From an uncultured Alphaproteobacteria bacterium (lineage in GTDB: Bacteria; Pseudomonadota; Alphaproteobacteria; RF32; CAG-239), in contig CAJGCO010000004.1 in assembly GCA_904501925.1 (NCBI GenBank), forward strand, positions 18,965 to 82,964: a stretch of DNA of 64,000 nucleotides. Direction: 5' to 3'. Shown piece by piece: positions 52,498-61,224 of this stretch. The notes below the pieces were generated by a model, which saw only the letters and a program-made list of their open reading frames with translations, was not told the origin of the DNA and searched no databases. The translations under genes and the position numbers were made by a program. Within the stretch, counting starts at the first letter, position 1. Each line of letters begins with the position of its first letter.

Positions 52498-53268
52498 CTA
52501 TATCTCCTTTTCTCTTTTTAATACTTCTTTTGCTAAATTCAAATATGCTTTAGCCCCCGTACTTTTAAAATCATAAATAAGCACAGGCATTCCATGTGAT
52601 GGAGCTTCCGATATTCTAACACTTCTTGGTATCACTGTATTATACACTTTTGCTCCAAAATATTTACGAACATCTTTCTCAACCATTTGACTAAGATTAT
52701 TTCTTTTATCAAACATTGTTAAAACTATTCCCTGAATATCTAACCTAGGATTAAAATTCTTTTTAATTGTATTTATATTTTTTACTAAATCTGTTAGCCC
52801 TTCTAATGCTAAAAACTCACTTTGCAAAGGAACAATTACAGAATCAGATGAAACCAACGCATTTATTGTTATTAAATTTAATGATGGTGGACAATCAATT
52901 AAAACATAATCATATTTTCCATTAAGAGAATTTATTGCATTTTTTAACACGTATTCTCTTTTATTTACATCAATTAATTCTATTTCAGCAGCAGCTAAAG
53001 ATGGTGATGATGGCAACATATCAAATTTTTTGATATCTGTTTTAACAATAGCATCTTCTATTCTACAATTATTTATCATCAAATCATATGTTGAATATAA
53101 ACATTTATTTTTATTTATACCTAGAGATGTGGTTGCGTTTCCTTGAGGATCCATATCTAATATAAGAACGCGTTTACCAATAGCTGCCATTGCTGTTGCA
53201 ATATTTACAGCTGTTGTTGTTTTACCTACACCACCTTTACGGTTTGCAATAGATATAACTTTAACCAT
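52498..53268 (-). CDS. parA: Chromosome-partitioning ATPase ParA
   Basis: The 256-residue Walker-type ATPase has the intact deviant Walker A NRKGGVGKTTTAVNIA, LILDMDPQGNATTSLG, IDCPPSLNLITINAL and the SEFLALEGLTDL stretch. It moves ParB-parS complexes by dynamic binding to the nucleoid. It lies two bases after rsmG and two before parB, in the order rsmG-parA-parB. It contrasts with the ParA-like protein at 4381, whose lysines are lost. Confidence 0.97.
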   Translation of the reverse strand: MVKVISIANRKGGVGKTTTAVNIATAMAAIGKRVLILDMDPQGNATTSLGINKNKCLYSTYDLMINNCRIEDAIVKTDIKKFDMLPSSPSLAAAEIELIDVNKREYVLKNAINSLNGKYDYVLIDCPPSLNLITINALVSSDSVIVPLQSEFLALEGLTDLVKNINTIKKNFNPRLDIQGIVLTMFDKRNNLSQMVEKDVRKYFGAKVYNTVIPRSVRISEAPSHGMPVLIYDFKSTGAKAYLNLAKEVLKREKEI

Positions 53269-53270
53269 TT

Positions 53271-53885
53271 TTATTTTCTCCTTACGTTACTTATATATAA
53301 TATACAACTATCTTTATTGGTCTGGCTTTCTATAGTTTTCAAATTTAAACACCACTTTTGCTTAGCTTCCTCCAACTCTTCTTTCCATTTTTCACCTTTA
53401 GGAAATATCAATTTTGTAGATTTTAAGCAAAATGGTTTTGAATAGTTTAATAATTTTTCTAATGAAGCCATTGCTCTTGATGTAATAAAATCTGCTTTTA
53501 ATGACTTTATATTTTCAATTCTATCATTAATGATATTAATATCTAGATTAAGAGATTCTTTTACAACATTTAAAAATGTAGCTTTTTTTGTTATACTTTC
53601 AACTAAATTTATTTTTAAATTTGGAAATTTTTCTTTTGCAACAATTGCTATAACAATTCCTGGAAACCCTGCACCAGATCCAAAATCAATTAACACACCT
53701 TCTTTCTCTTCAAAAAAAGAACATAATTGCAATGAATCTAAAATATGGCGCTCCCACACTTTATCTACTGTTGATTTACTAATTAAATTAAATTTAGCAT
53801 TCCACTCTTTAACCAAAGTTTCGTACTTTTTTAATTCATTAATTGTTTCACGTGAAACATTATATATATCTAAAATATCACTCAT
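53271..53885 (-). CDS. rsmG: 16S rRNA m7G527 methyltransferase RsmG (GidB)
   Basis: The 204-residue SAM-dependent methyltransferase has the family stretch VWERHILDSLQL, the SAM loop IDFGSGAGFPGIVIAI and NLVESITKKATFL, ITSRAMASLEKLL and the C-terminal KLIFPKG. Its N-terminal NVSRET is encoded by a parS site. No strong ribosome site precedes the ATG. It is the first gene of the rsmG-parA-parB unit; mnmG ends 65 bases upstream on the same strand. Confidence 0.95.
   Translation of the reverse strand: MSDILDIYNVSRETINELKKYETLVKEWNAKFNLISKSTVDKVWERHILDSLQLCSFFEEKEGVLIDFGSGAGFPGIVIAIVAKEKFPNLKINLVESITKKATFLNVVKESLNLDINIINDRIENIKSLKADFITSRAMASLEKLLNYSKPFCLKSTKLIFPKGEKWKEELEEAKQKWCLNLKTIESQTNKDSCILYISNVRRK
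53844..53859. promoter_or_regulatory. parS site 1 (inside rsmG)
   Basis: TGTTTCACGTGAAACA is a perfect 16-bp palindrome identical to the consensus parS sequence bound by ParB. It lies in the rsmG coding region and encodes VSRET. Confidence 0.96.
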
Positions 53886-53949
53886 GTTTTAAATAATATT
53901 TTATCAAAAAAATTTTTGTATTAAATTTTTAAGTTATAAACATAATAAA

Positions 53950-55797
53950 CTAGTTATTTTTCATATAACTTAAAATAGCAATTATTGCAGCAGGTGTTAC
54001 TCCTGATATACGAGATGCTTCACCAAGTGTTTCTGGTCTATATTTTTCTAATTTAGCAACCATTTCTCTAGATAAACCACCAACTTTTGAATAATCTATA
54101 TCTTTTTTAATTTTCACATTTTCATCTTTTTTAAATATTTCAATATCGCTAAGTTGTCTTTTCATATATCCAGAGTATTTAGATTCTATACATAATTGCT
54201 CATAAACTTCTTTACTTACATTTTCTAAATCAGGCAATATTTTACATATTGTTTCACGTGAAACATCCCCCATTCCCATTAATATAAATATTGTTTTTTT
54301 ACCATTTTCTTTTTTTATTGGCAAATCAAAATATTCTATATCACTATTTTTCACATAGACATTATTTACAATACTTCTAAATTTATCTAAATTTTCTTTT
54401 TTATTTTTAAATACAGTGTAACTTTCATCAGACACACAACCAATTTTATAACCATATTCAGTTAAACGCAAATCTGCATTATCTGCTCTTAAATAAAGTC
54501 TATACTCTGAACGAGAAGTAAACATTCTATAAGGTTCATCAACACCTTTTGTTATCAAATCATCAATCATAACACCTATATATGCCTGACTTCTATCTAC
54601 AACAAATTCCTCTTCAGATTTTTTTGAATTTAACGCAGCATTAACTCCAGCAACCAAACCTTGTGCAGCAGCCTCTTCATATCCTGTTGTTCCATTTATT
54701 TGACCGGCAAGATATAAGTTTTTCACCTTTTTAACACCAAGACAATGATTCAATTCCAAAGGATCAACATAATCATATTCAATAGCATACGCATATTGCA
54801 AAATCTCAACATTTTCCAAACCTTTAATTGTATGTATAAACAAATCTTGAACATCTGCAGGTAAAGATGTTGAAATACCATTAGGATAAACAACATTTGT
54901 ATTATAACCTTCTGGCTCTAAGAAAATTTGATGACTTGTTTTATCAGCAAACTTAACAAGTTTATCTTCAATACTTGGACAATAACGTGGTCCAACTCCT
55001 TTTATTAAACCAGAAAAAAGCGCACATTTTGAAAAATTATCTCTAATTATTTTATGTGTCTCTTCATTTGTATGAGTTATAAAACAACTAATTTGCTTTT
55101 GAGTTATCTCATCTGTTGAGAAAGAAAAAGGAGTAGGGTTCTCATCACCATCTTGCTTATCCAATATATCCCAGTTAATAGTATCAGCATTCAAACGAGC
55201 AGGGGTTCCTGTTTTCAATCTACCAACATTTAATCCACATTCCTTTAAATACGATGTTACACCACCACAACTAACATCATTTATTCTACCACCAACACTT
55301 GTTTTATGACCTGTAAACATTACACCATTTAAGAATGTTCCAACTGTTAAAACAACTGAATTAGAAAAATATTCCTCACCATTAGAAGATACAACACCAC
55401 TTATTACATTATCTTTGATAATCAATCCTTCTACAGCATCTTCTATAATTGTTAAATTTTCTTGAGATGATAAATATTCCTGCATGTATTTTTTATATAA
55501 TTCTCTATCGGCTTGAGCACGAGGACCTTGAACAGCAGGACCTTTTGATGCATTAAGTAAACGAAACTGTATACCAGCTTTATCAATAACTCTACCCATC
55601 AAACCATCAAGAGCATCTATTTCTCTAACAAGATGACCTTTTCCTAAACCACCTATTGCTGGATTACAGGACATTTCACCAATAGATTTTATTTTATGAG
55701 TTATAAGAGCTGTTTTACACCCCATTCTAGCAGAAGCTGATGCAGCCTCACAACCAGCATGACCACCACCAACAACTATTACATCAAAACTATTCAT
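53950..55797 (-). CDS. mnmG: tRNA uridine-34 carboxymethylaminomethyl modification enzyme MnmG (GidA)
   Basis: With MnmE this FAD enzyme makes the cmnm5 group at U34 of tRNAs reading two-codon boxes. The 615-residue protein has the FAD site VVVGGGHAGCEAA, MSCNPAIGGLGKGHLVREIDAL, RLKTGTPARL, GYEEAAAQGLVAGVNAAL and the C-terminal helical domain ending ISGVTPAAIIAILSYM. A second parS lies in the codons for VSRET near residue 512. GAAGG precedes the ATG. mnmE, usually next to it, is separated here by an unrelated plus-strand gene. Confidence 0.97.
   Translation of the reverse strand: MNSFDVIVVGGGHAGCEAASASARMGCKTALITHKIKSIGEMSCNPAIGGLGKGHLVREIDALDGLMGRVIDKAGIQFRLLNASKGPAVQGPRAQADRELYKKYMQEYLSSQENLTIIEDAVEGLIIKDNVISGVVSSNGEEYFSNSVVLTVGTFLNGVMFTGHKTSVGGRINDVSCGGVTSYLKECGLNVGRLKTGTPARLNADTINWDILDKQDGDENPTPFSFSTDEITQKQISCFITHTNEETHKIIRDNFSKCALFSGLIKGVGPRYCPSIEDKLVKFADKTSHQIFLEPEGYNTNVVYPNGISTSLPADVQDLFIHTIKGLENVEILQYAYAIEYDYVDPLELNHCLGVKKVKNLYLAGQINGTTGYEEAAAQGLVAGVNAALNSKKSEEEFVVDRSQAYIGVMIDDLITKGVDEPYRMFTSRSEYRLYLRADNADLRLTEYGYKIGCVSDESYTVFKNKKENLDKFRSIVNNVYVKNSDIEYFDLPIKKENGKKTIFILMGMGDVSRETICKILPDLENVSKEVYEQLCIESKYSGYMKRQLSDIEIFKKDENVKIKKDIDYSKVGGLSREMVAKLEKYRPETLGEASRISGVTPAAIIAILSYMKNN
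54250..54265. promoter_or_regulatory. parS site 2 (inside mnmG)
   Basis: TGTTTCACGTGAAACA, identical to parS site 1 and to the consensus, lies within mnmG and encodes VSRET in its reading frame. It is 406 bases from site 1. Confidence 0.96.
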
Positions 55798-55948
55798 TTC
55801 AACCTTCTTTTTTTCTATTAATAAATTTAGCTAATGCTATATAATTGTTTATTTTTTTGCAAGTATTATCTAAAAATAAATTTATCTCAATATTGACAAA
55901 TACAAATTAATAATTTATATAAAACAAAAAAACAACCAAGAGTATATA

Positions 55949-57382
55949 ATGTTAGCCTATAAAAAACTAAGTGATAAAAAAAATTACATTGTTTACAAAA
56001 CAATTAACTATGAAAACAAAAAATTTAATAATAACATTAGAGATCTAGTTATTAGAAAAAAAGTATATAATATAATAAACTTATCTCCAAATGAAATACT
56101 ATTAAAAATAGAAAAAGAAAATCTAACAAACAAAGATCATTTAAAAATTTTAAATAAGATTTTAAGAACACCTATAGATTCAAATTTTATTAATAAAAGA
56201 ACATTATTTGAATTATTAAAACTATCATTACTAAACAAAGATGCTTTTTATAATGTGTTTAATACAGATACTTTATTGATTTTAAATGAAAAACTAACAA
56301 ATGTTTCATGTGAAACATCTTTTATTTCACATGATTTTATTATTTTAAGCATAATTGATAATATAATATGTAAATCAAACGAAAAAAAAATATCAGATAC
56401 TTATATAAATTTGAAAAATAAGATAACAAAAAACATGCTATCGAAAAATTATTTACCTGAAAACAAAGAAAAAGAAGTTAATTATATTTGTTGGATTAAT
56501 AAATTATCAAAGGAATTAATAAATAATAATTTATCTATAGATGATTTTATAAGTATATGTAAAAGAACAAACAAATTAATCATTTGTTATAAAAATTTTT
56601 ATGAAAATCTTTTTAATATTTTACAATATATTGAAAATAACTATTCAAAATATTCACATATAACAAATTACAAAAATGAAATAGAAGATCTATTATATAA
56701 AAATAAGTTATATATAAATTTATCTATAAAAGAGATTGAAAACTTTTGTGTATCAATTTTATCAAGCAATCTTGATAAATCTAATAATATAGATGAATTC
56801 TTTTTTGCTATAAAGAATATTAATTTTAACGATTTTGAAATTATTAAATATGTTATAAATATTTTATCTTTTATAATGCATTTTGATAAAAAATATAATT
56901 TATTTTATATAAAAAATATTAGAGAAGGATATTTTAATACAATAACACATATATGCAAAAATAATAATTATACAGAATTAAATGAAAGTTTATTAACTTT
57001 ACTAGTGCAATTATTACATGTTGATTATTTCTTTGCTTATTATAGGCAATCTATTTTAGAAAATATTGTATTTTTACTAAACAAAACATCTCTATCTGGA
57101 ATTAAACTTAATACCAATAATTATTACAAATATTGTGATATTTTAGATTACTTTATATCAAATAATCTAAAATATATAAAATTTGATTTTATATTTAAAT
57201 TATTCGAAAAAAATAAAACTAAAGAAAAAACATTGGATAAATTTAAACTAACTTATCTAAAATTATCAAAAACAAATTTAAATACACCGTTATTTACCAA
57301 TACAAAAACTACCAAAGATATTATTCAAAATTTCATCAACCTCCACAACACCTGTGATTTTTCCAATAGAACGGCAAGCTAA
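55949..57382 (+). CDS. Orphan 477-residue protein between mnmG and mnmE (unknown function)
   Basis: The product is rich in Asn, Lys, Ile, Leu and Tyr, with no signal peptide or clear membrane helix; predicted helices repeat along the chain (IRDLVIRKKVYNIINL, NKRTLFELLKLSLLNKD, LDKSNNIDEFFFAIKNINF, ESLLTLLVQLLHVDYFFAYYR), suggesting an all-helical protein. I recognise no family. The last 31 codons (57290-57382) run antisense through the conserved 3' end of mnmE, and a parS-like site encodes NVSCET near residue 120. AAGAG precedes the ATG. It stands against the strand direction of its neighbours. A 1.4-kb open frame in such AT-rich DNA is unlikely by chance. Confidence 0.75.
   Translation: MLAYKKLSDKKNYIVYKTINYENKKFNNNIRDLVIRKKVYNIINLSPNEILLKIEKENLTNKDHLKILNKILRTPIDSNFINKRTLFELLKLSLLNKDAFYNVFNTDTLLILNEKLTNVSCETSFISHDFIILSIIDNIICKSNEKKISDTYINLKNKITKNMLSKNYLPENKEKEVNYICWINKLSKELINNNLSIDDFISICKRTNKLIICYKNFYENLFNILQYIENNYSKYSHITNYKNEIEDLLYKNKLYINLSIKEIENFCVSILSSNLDKSNNIDEFFFAIKNINFNDFEIIKYVINILSFIMHFDKKYNLFYIKNIREGYFNTITHICKNNNYTELNESLLTLLVQLLHVDYFFAYYRQSILENIVFLLNKTSLSGIKLNTNNYYKYCDILDYFISNNLKYIKFDFIFKLFEKNKTKEKTLDKFKLTYLKLSKTNLNTPLFTNTKTTKDIIQNFINLHNTCDFSNRTAS
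56302..56317. promoter_or_regulatory. parS-like site 3 (inside the orphan gene)
   Basis: TGTTTCATGTGAAACA differs from the other two sites at one central base (CATGTG instead of CACGTG). It is 2.05 kb from site 2 and encodes VSCET in the orphan frame. Confidence 0.8.
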
Positions 57383-58615
57383 GCGAATATCTTCAGCAGA
57401 TAACTCAATTTCTTTATCTAAAGAGAAACACTCCAAATTATCTAAACAGTCTTCTAAAGCTTCACGATATCTTGCTCTGGTTATAAGTGGACCGGATGAA
57501 TTTGAAAATTTATCTTTTATAATATTAAAAATAGTTTCAATTAAAACATCTATACCTTGATTATGTTTAGCTGAAATTTTTATATGATCATTAGGAATAT
57601 TATCTAGTTCTATTTGTGATAATTTATCTATTTTATTTGCAACAAAAATTGTTTTCTCTTTATCTAAAAGAATATCTGGAGAGGAGTTTATTGTATCATA
57701 AATATTTATAATTATATCAGCTTCATTTATTTTTTCTTTTGCTATCTCTATACCTTGTTTTTCGATAGGGTTATTTGTTTCTCTTATACCTGCTGTATCT
57801 GTTATAATAACAGGATATCCTTTTATATCTAAATTTATATCTATTGCATCTCTTGTTGTTCCTTCTATATCAGAAACAATAACAGCATTGCGTTTTGTTA
57901 AAGAATTTATAAGACTTGATTTACCAGCGTTTGTAACCCCTGTTAAAACAATTCTAAAACCATTTCTTAAGCGCTCATTAACATTATTCTTTGTAATATG
58001 GTTAATTATATCTGTTTTAACTTTAAATACAGTGTTTAAAATATCATCATATAAATTTTGTGGTATATCTTCTTCTGGGAAATCAATAAAAGCTTCAAGA
58101 TAAGATAATATTTTAACTAAATCATTTCTCCAAGAGTTATATAAATTTCTTAAACTACCACTCATTTGTTTTATTGCATATTTTTGCTGTTCAGAGGTTT
58201 CTGCATCTATAAGATCAGCTAAACCTTCTGCTTGAGTTAAGTCCATTTTATTATTATAAAAAGCCCTTTTTGAAAATTCACCAGGTTCAGCTAAACGAAC
58301 GCCTTTAATATTAGATAAACAAATTAAAACACTGTTTAAAACAGCTTTTGATCCATGACACTGAATTTCAACAATATCTTCACCAGTAAAAGAGTAGGGG
58401 GAATTAAAATAAATAACTAAAGATTTATCTAAAATTTCTTTAGTTTTTTTATTAATTATATCTGTAAAATAAGTATAACGTGGCTTTATTTTTGTTGTAT
58501 CAATGTTTGTTAGATTTGATATAACATTTAAAGATTGATCTCCTGATATTCTTATTACAGCAACACCAGATTTTCCAAAAACAGTTGATAAAGCATATAT
58601 TGTATTCTTATTCAT
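57290..58615 (-). CDS. mnmE: tRNA modification GTPase MnmE
   Basis: The 441-residue protein has the formyl-THF-binding N-terminal domain (DTIYALSTVFGKSGVAVIRISG-like start, SPYSFTGEDIVEIQCHGS, PGEFSKRAFYNNKMDL), the inserted GTPase domain (GVTNAGKSSLINSL, DIEGTTRDAI, DTAGIRET, NKID) and the C-terminal FCIGK carrying the catalytic cysteine. It partners MnmG. AGAGGTG precedes the ATG. Its last 93 bases overlap the orphan gene on the opposite strand. Confidence 0.97.
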   Translation of the reverse strand: MNKNTIYALSTVFGKSGVAVIRISGDQSLNVISNLTNIDTTKIKPRYTYFTDIINKKTKEILDKSLVIYFNSPYSFTGEDIVEIQCHGSKAVLNSVLICLSNIKGVRLAEPGEFSKRAFYNNKMDLTQAEGLADLIDAETSEQQKYAIKQMSGSLRNLYNSWRNDLVKILSYLEAFIDFPEEDIPQNLYDDILNTVFKVKTDIINHITKNNVNERLRNGFRIVLTGVTNAGKSSLINSLTKRNAVIVSDIEGTTRDAIDINLDIKGYPVIITDTAGIRETNNPIEKQGIEIAKEKINEADIIINIYDTINSSPDILLDKEKTIFVANKIDKLSQIELDNIPNDHIKISAKHNQGIDVLIETIFNIIKDKFSNSSGPLITRARYREALEDCLDNLECFSLDKEIELSAEDIRLACRSIGKITGVVEVDEILNNIFGSFCIGK

Positions 58616-58741
58616 AATTCACCTCTAAACAACCTTTTAACATAAAAATTTTAAAAAGCTAGATATTTATAATTAGCTTTTTACGTTATATTAAGAGAGA
58701 TTTTGTATATTTAATATATATAACAATAAAAGGATTTTGTA

Positions 58742-59410
58742 ATGAAAAAAAATTTAATCATTTGGGATTTTGACGGTGTTATTGCTGATAGTGAAAAAAT
58801 ATGGATAAAAAACAGGCAAGATGTATTGAATGAAAGATTTAATCTTGGCTGGGATTTTGACACAACAAATAATTATCTAGGCGGTATGAGTGATAAATCT
58901 AAAAGAGATGTATTAAATAGTCTTAACATTATTACAGATAAAGAATTTTGGGAAGAATGCTTAAAAAGAGATATAAATTGTATTAAAAATAAAGAAATGA
59001 TTGTGACACCTTATGTTGAAGATGTTATAAAAAATTTAGATAAGTATTGTGTGGCAACTGGAGGTGTTTTTACAAAAACCGTAGAAAAATTAAAATCTAT
59101 TAATTTTTGGAATAAATATTTTAATGAAACTAATTTATTTACTGTTGATATGGTGGAAAAAGGAAAACCTGAGCCTGATTTATTTTTACTGGCTTGTGAA
59201 AAGATGGGAGAAAAACCTGAAGATTGCTTAGTTATAGAAGACTCTTTAGTTGGAATAATGGCTGCTCAAAAAGCAGGGATGGAGGTAATTGCTTTTTTAG
59301 GGTGTAAAATGTATCAAAACGATGAATATTTAAGCAAAGTCAAAAACCTTGGAGTTAAAAATATTTTTTATGATATGAAGGATGTAAAAGAATTTTTATT
59401 GAAAAAATAA
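58742..59410 (+). CDS. HAD-superfamily phosphatase, beta-phosphoglucomutase-like
   Basis: The 222-residue protein has the four HAD motifs: IWDFDGVIADSE with the nucleophile Asp, CVATGGVF in place of the usual Ser/Thr strand motif, KGKPEPDLFLLAC with the Lys, and CLVIEDSLVGIMAAQKAGM with the acidic pair. A helical cap lies between the first two. This layout fits phosphoglycolate or sugar-phosphate phosphatases of the YniC/beta-PGM group; the substrate is not known. It shares a transcript with the next gene (11-base spacing). AAAGGA lies before the ATG. Confidence 0.88.
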   Translation: MKKNLIIWDFDGVIADSEKIWIKNRQDVLNERFNLGWDFDTTNNYLGGMSDKSKRDVLNSLNIITDKEFWEECLKRDINCIKNKEMIVTPYVEDVIKNLDKYCVATGGVFTKTVEKLKSINFWNKYFNETNLFTVDMVEKGKPEPDLFLLACEKMGEKPEDCLVIEDSLVGIMAAQKAGMEVIAFLGCKMYQNDEYLSKVKNLGVKNIFYDMKDVKEFLLKK

Positions 59411-59421
59411 AAGGATAAAAA

Positions 59422-59934
59422 ATGAGATTATACCATTATTCACCTAAAGGAAATACTATAAAAAAAGATGGATATTTATCTATATCTAAAATCGATATAG
59501 ATTTGAAGGCCTATAAGCATAGAGCCCAATCAAATAAAAAAGAAGATGTTTTAAAATGGTTGGATAGTACATTTTATGGTAGATCTAGATCAATATCTTG
59601 TCTTACAGAAAAAATAAGATGGAGAGGTAATGATCCTGTATTAAAAAAATTGATAAAAAAATCCGAATTATTTTATTTTGAATTAGATGATTTATTAAAA
59701 GATGGTATTGTAGAATCCATTTGGTGTAAAGATGGATCTGATTGTAAAGGGTGTAATGAAAAATTTTATCAAGTAACACCTAATGAAATTGATTTAACCC
59801 CTCTTTCATGGGAGAAAGTTGATTTATCCAAAGAATTATTGTATAGTGTTATCAGGCACTATATGCTTGTTTTGAAAGATGGACACATTCCTGCAAGATA
59901 TATGAAAAAATATCGTTTTTTTCATTTAAGGTAG
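59422..59934 (+). CDS. Conserved-looking protein of unknown function (possible ART-like fold)
   Basis: The 170-residue cytoplasmic protein begins MRLYHYSPKGNTIKKDGYLSISK and has well-formed segments (GRSRSISCLTEKIRWRGND, IVESIWCKDGSDCKGCNEKFYQVTPNEIDLTPLSWEKV, VIRHYMLVLKDGHIPARYM). The N-terminal LYHYS resembles the first motif of some ADP-ribosyltransferase-like proteins, but I cannot confirm the other motifs, so no function is assigned. Four cysteines cluster in the WCKDGSDCKGC part. It is downstream of the HAD gene and ends at a strong terminator. Confidence 0.7.
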   Translation: MRLYHYSPKGNTIKKDGYLSISKIDIDLKAYKHRAQSNKKEDVLKWLDSTFYGRSRSISCLTEKIRWRGNDPVLKKLIKKSELFYFELDDLLKDGIVESIWCKDGSDCKGCNEKFYQVTPNEIDLTPLSWEKVDLSKELLYSVIRHYMLVLKDGHIPARYMKKYRFFHLR

Positions 59935-59936
59935 GT

Positions 59937-59972
59937 AAAATAAAACCCTGTAAAAACAGGGTTTTATTTTTT
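59937..59972. terminator. Bidirectional intrinsic terminator before rho
   Basis: AAAATAAAACCCTG pairs with CAGGGTTTTATTTT around a 6-base loop, with T-runs on both strands. It ends the plus-strand pair and rho, overlapping the last bases of rho. Confidence 0.92.
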
Positions 59973-61224
59973 AAGAATTCATATTATCAAAGAAATCTTG
60001 GTTATCTTTTGATAATTTTAGTTTTTCAAGCAAGAATTCCATACCATCTGTCATACCCATTTGCATTAATACACGGCGAAGAACCCACATTTTTGTTAAG
60101 ATTGATTTATCAACTAAAAGTTCTTCTTTACGAGTACCTGAACGAGTAATATCTATTGTTGGGAATAAACGTTTATCTGTTAGTTTTCTATCAAGAATAA
60201 TTTCTGAGTTACCTGTTCCTTTGAATTCTTCAAAAATAACTTCATCCATTCTTGACCCTGTATCTATAAGAGCTGTCGCAATAATTGTTAAAGAACCACC
60301 TTCTTCAACATTACGAGCAGCACCTAGTAAGCGTTTTGGACGTTGAAGCGCGTTTGCATCAACACCACCAGTTAAAACTTTACCAGATGAAGGAACAACT
60401 GTGTTGTATGCACGACCTAAACGAGTTATAGAATCTAGTAAAATTACAACATCTTTTTTGGTTTCAACAAGACGTTTTGCTTTTTCTATAACCATTTCAG
60501 CTACTTGAACGTGACGAGCGGCTGGTTCATCAAAGGTTGAAGATATAACTTCACCTTTAACAGAGCGTGTCATATCGGTTACTTCTTCTGGGCGTTCATC
60601 AATTAACAAAACAATTAAGAAAACCTCAGGGTGATTTGTTGCTATTGCATGAGCAATATTTTGCAACATTACTGTTTTACCAGTACGAGGAGGAGCAACA
60701 ATAAGACCACGTTGTCCTTTACCTTGAGGTGAAATTAAATCAATTACACGAGTTGTATAATCTTTATCACCACAAATTATATCAAAATTTAATTTTTCCG
60801 TAGGATAAAGAGGGGTTAAATTATCAAAATTAACTCTTAGTTTTGATTTTTCTGGATCATCATAATTTATTGTGTTGATTTTTGTTAAAGCAAAATATCT
60901 TTCATTTTCTTTTGGTGCTCTAATTTCACCTTCAACCGTATCACCTGTTCTTAAACCATACTTTTTTACTTGTTGTGGTGATACATAAATATCATCAGCA
61001 GAAGCTAAGTAGTTTGATTGAGCAGAACGCAAGAATCCAAAACCATCTTGCATAACTTCAATAACACCATCTCCGTAAATAACTTGATCATCTTCTGCTA
61101 ATTTTTTCATTATTGCAAAAATTAAGTCTTGTACACGCAATGATGAGGCATCTTCAACACCAAACTCTTCTGCTTTTTCAAGCAGTTCTTTTGGTGATTT
61201 ATCTTTTAAATCTTTTAAATGCAT
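59971..61224 (-). CDS. rho: Transcription termination factor Rho
   Basis: The 417-residue hexameric helicase has the N-terminal Rho domain (MHLKDLKDKSPKELLEKAEEFGVE), the cold-shock-like RNA-binding domain (GVIEVMQDGFGFLRSAQSNYLASADDIYVSPQQVKKYGLRTGD), Walker A in IVAPPRTGKTVMLQ, and VILLDSITRLGRAYN with Walker B. Length matches alphaproteobacterial Rho. The ATG has no strong ribosome site. The plus strand under rho is not C-rich, so rho may lie on the lagging strand relative to the nearby origin candidate. Confidence 0.97.
   Translation of the reverse strand: MHLKDLKDKSPKELLEKAEEFGVEDASSLRVQDLIFAIMKKLAEDDQVIYGDGVIEVMQDGFGFLRSAQSNYLASADDIYVSPQQVKKYGLRTGDTVEGEIRAPKENERYFALTKINTINYDDPEKSKLRVNFDNLTPLYPTEKLNFDIICGDKDYTTRVIDLISPQGKGQRGLIVAPPRTGKTVMLQNIAHAIATNHPEVFLIVLLIDERPEEVTDMTRSVKGEVISSTFDEPAARHVQVAEMVIEKAKRLVETKKDVVILLDSITRLGRAYNTVVPSSGKVLTGGVDANALQRPKRLLGAARNVEEGGSLTIIATALIDTGSRMDEVIFEEFKGTGNSEIILDRKLTDKRLFPTIDITRSGTRKEELLVDKSILTKMWVLRRVLMQMGMTDGMEFLLEKLKLSKDNQDFFDNMNS

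Noticed and set aside
53886..53949. Separate small RNA or promoter element between mnmG and rsmG
   Set aside because: Only 64 AT-rich bases without a hairpin or recognisable promoter.
58616..58741. The mnmE/HAD gap as an origin, because strand composition switches there
   Set aside because: It is only 126 bases, has no DnaA-box-like nonamers and simply holds two divergent promoters. The rho-coaE gap is a much better candidate.
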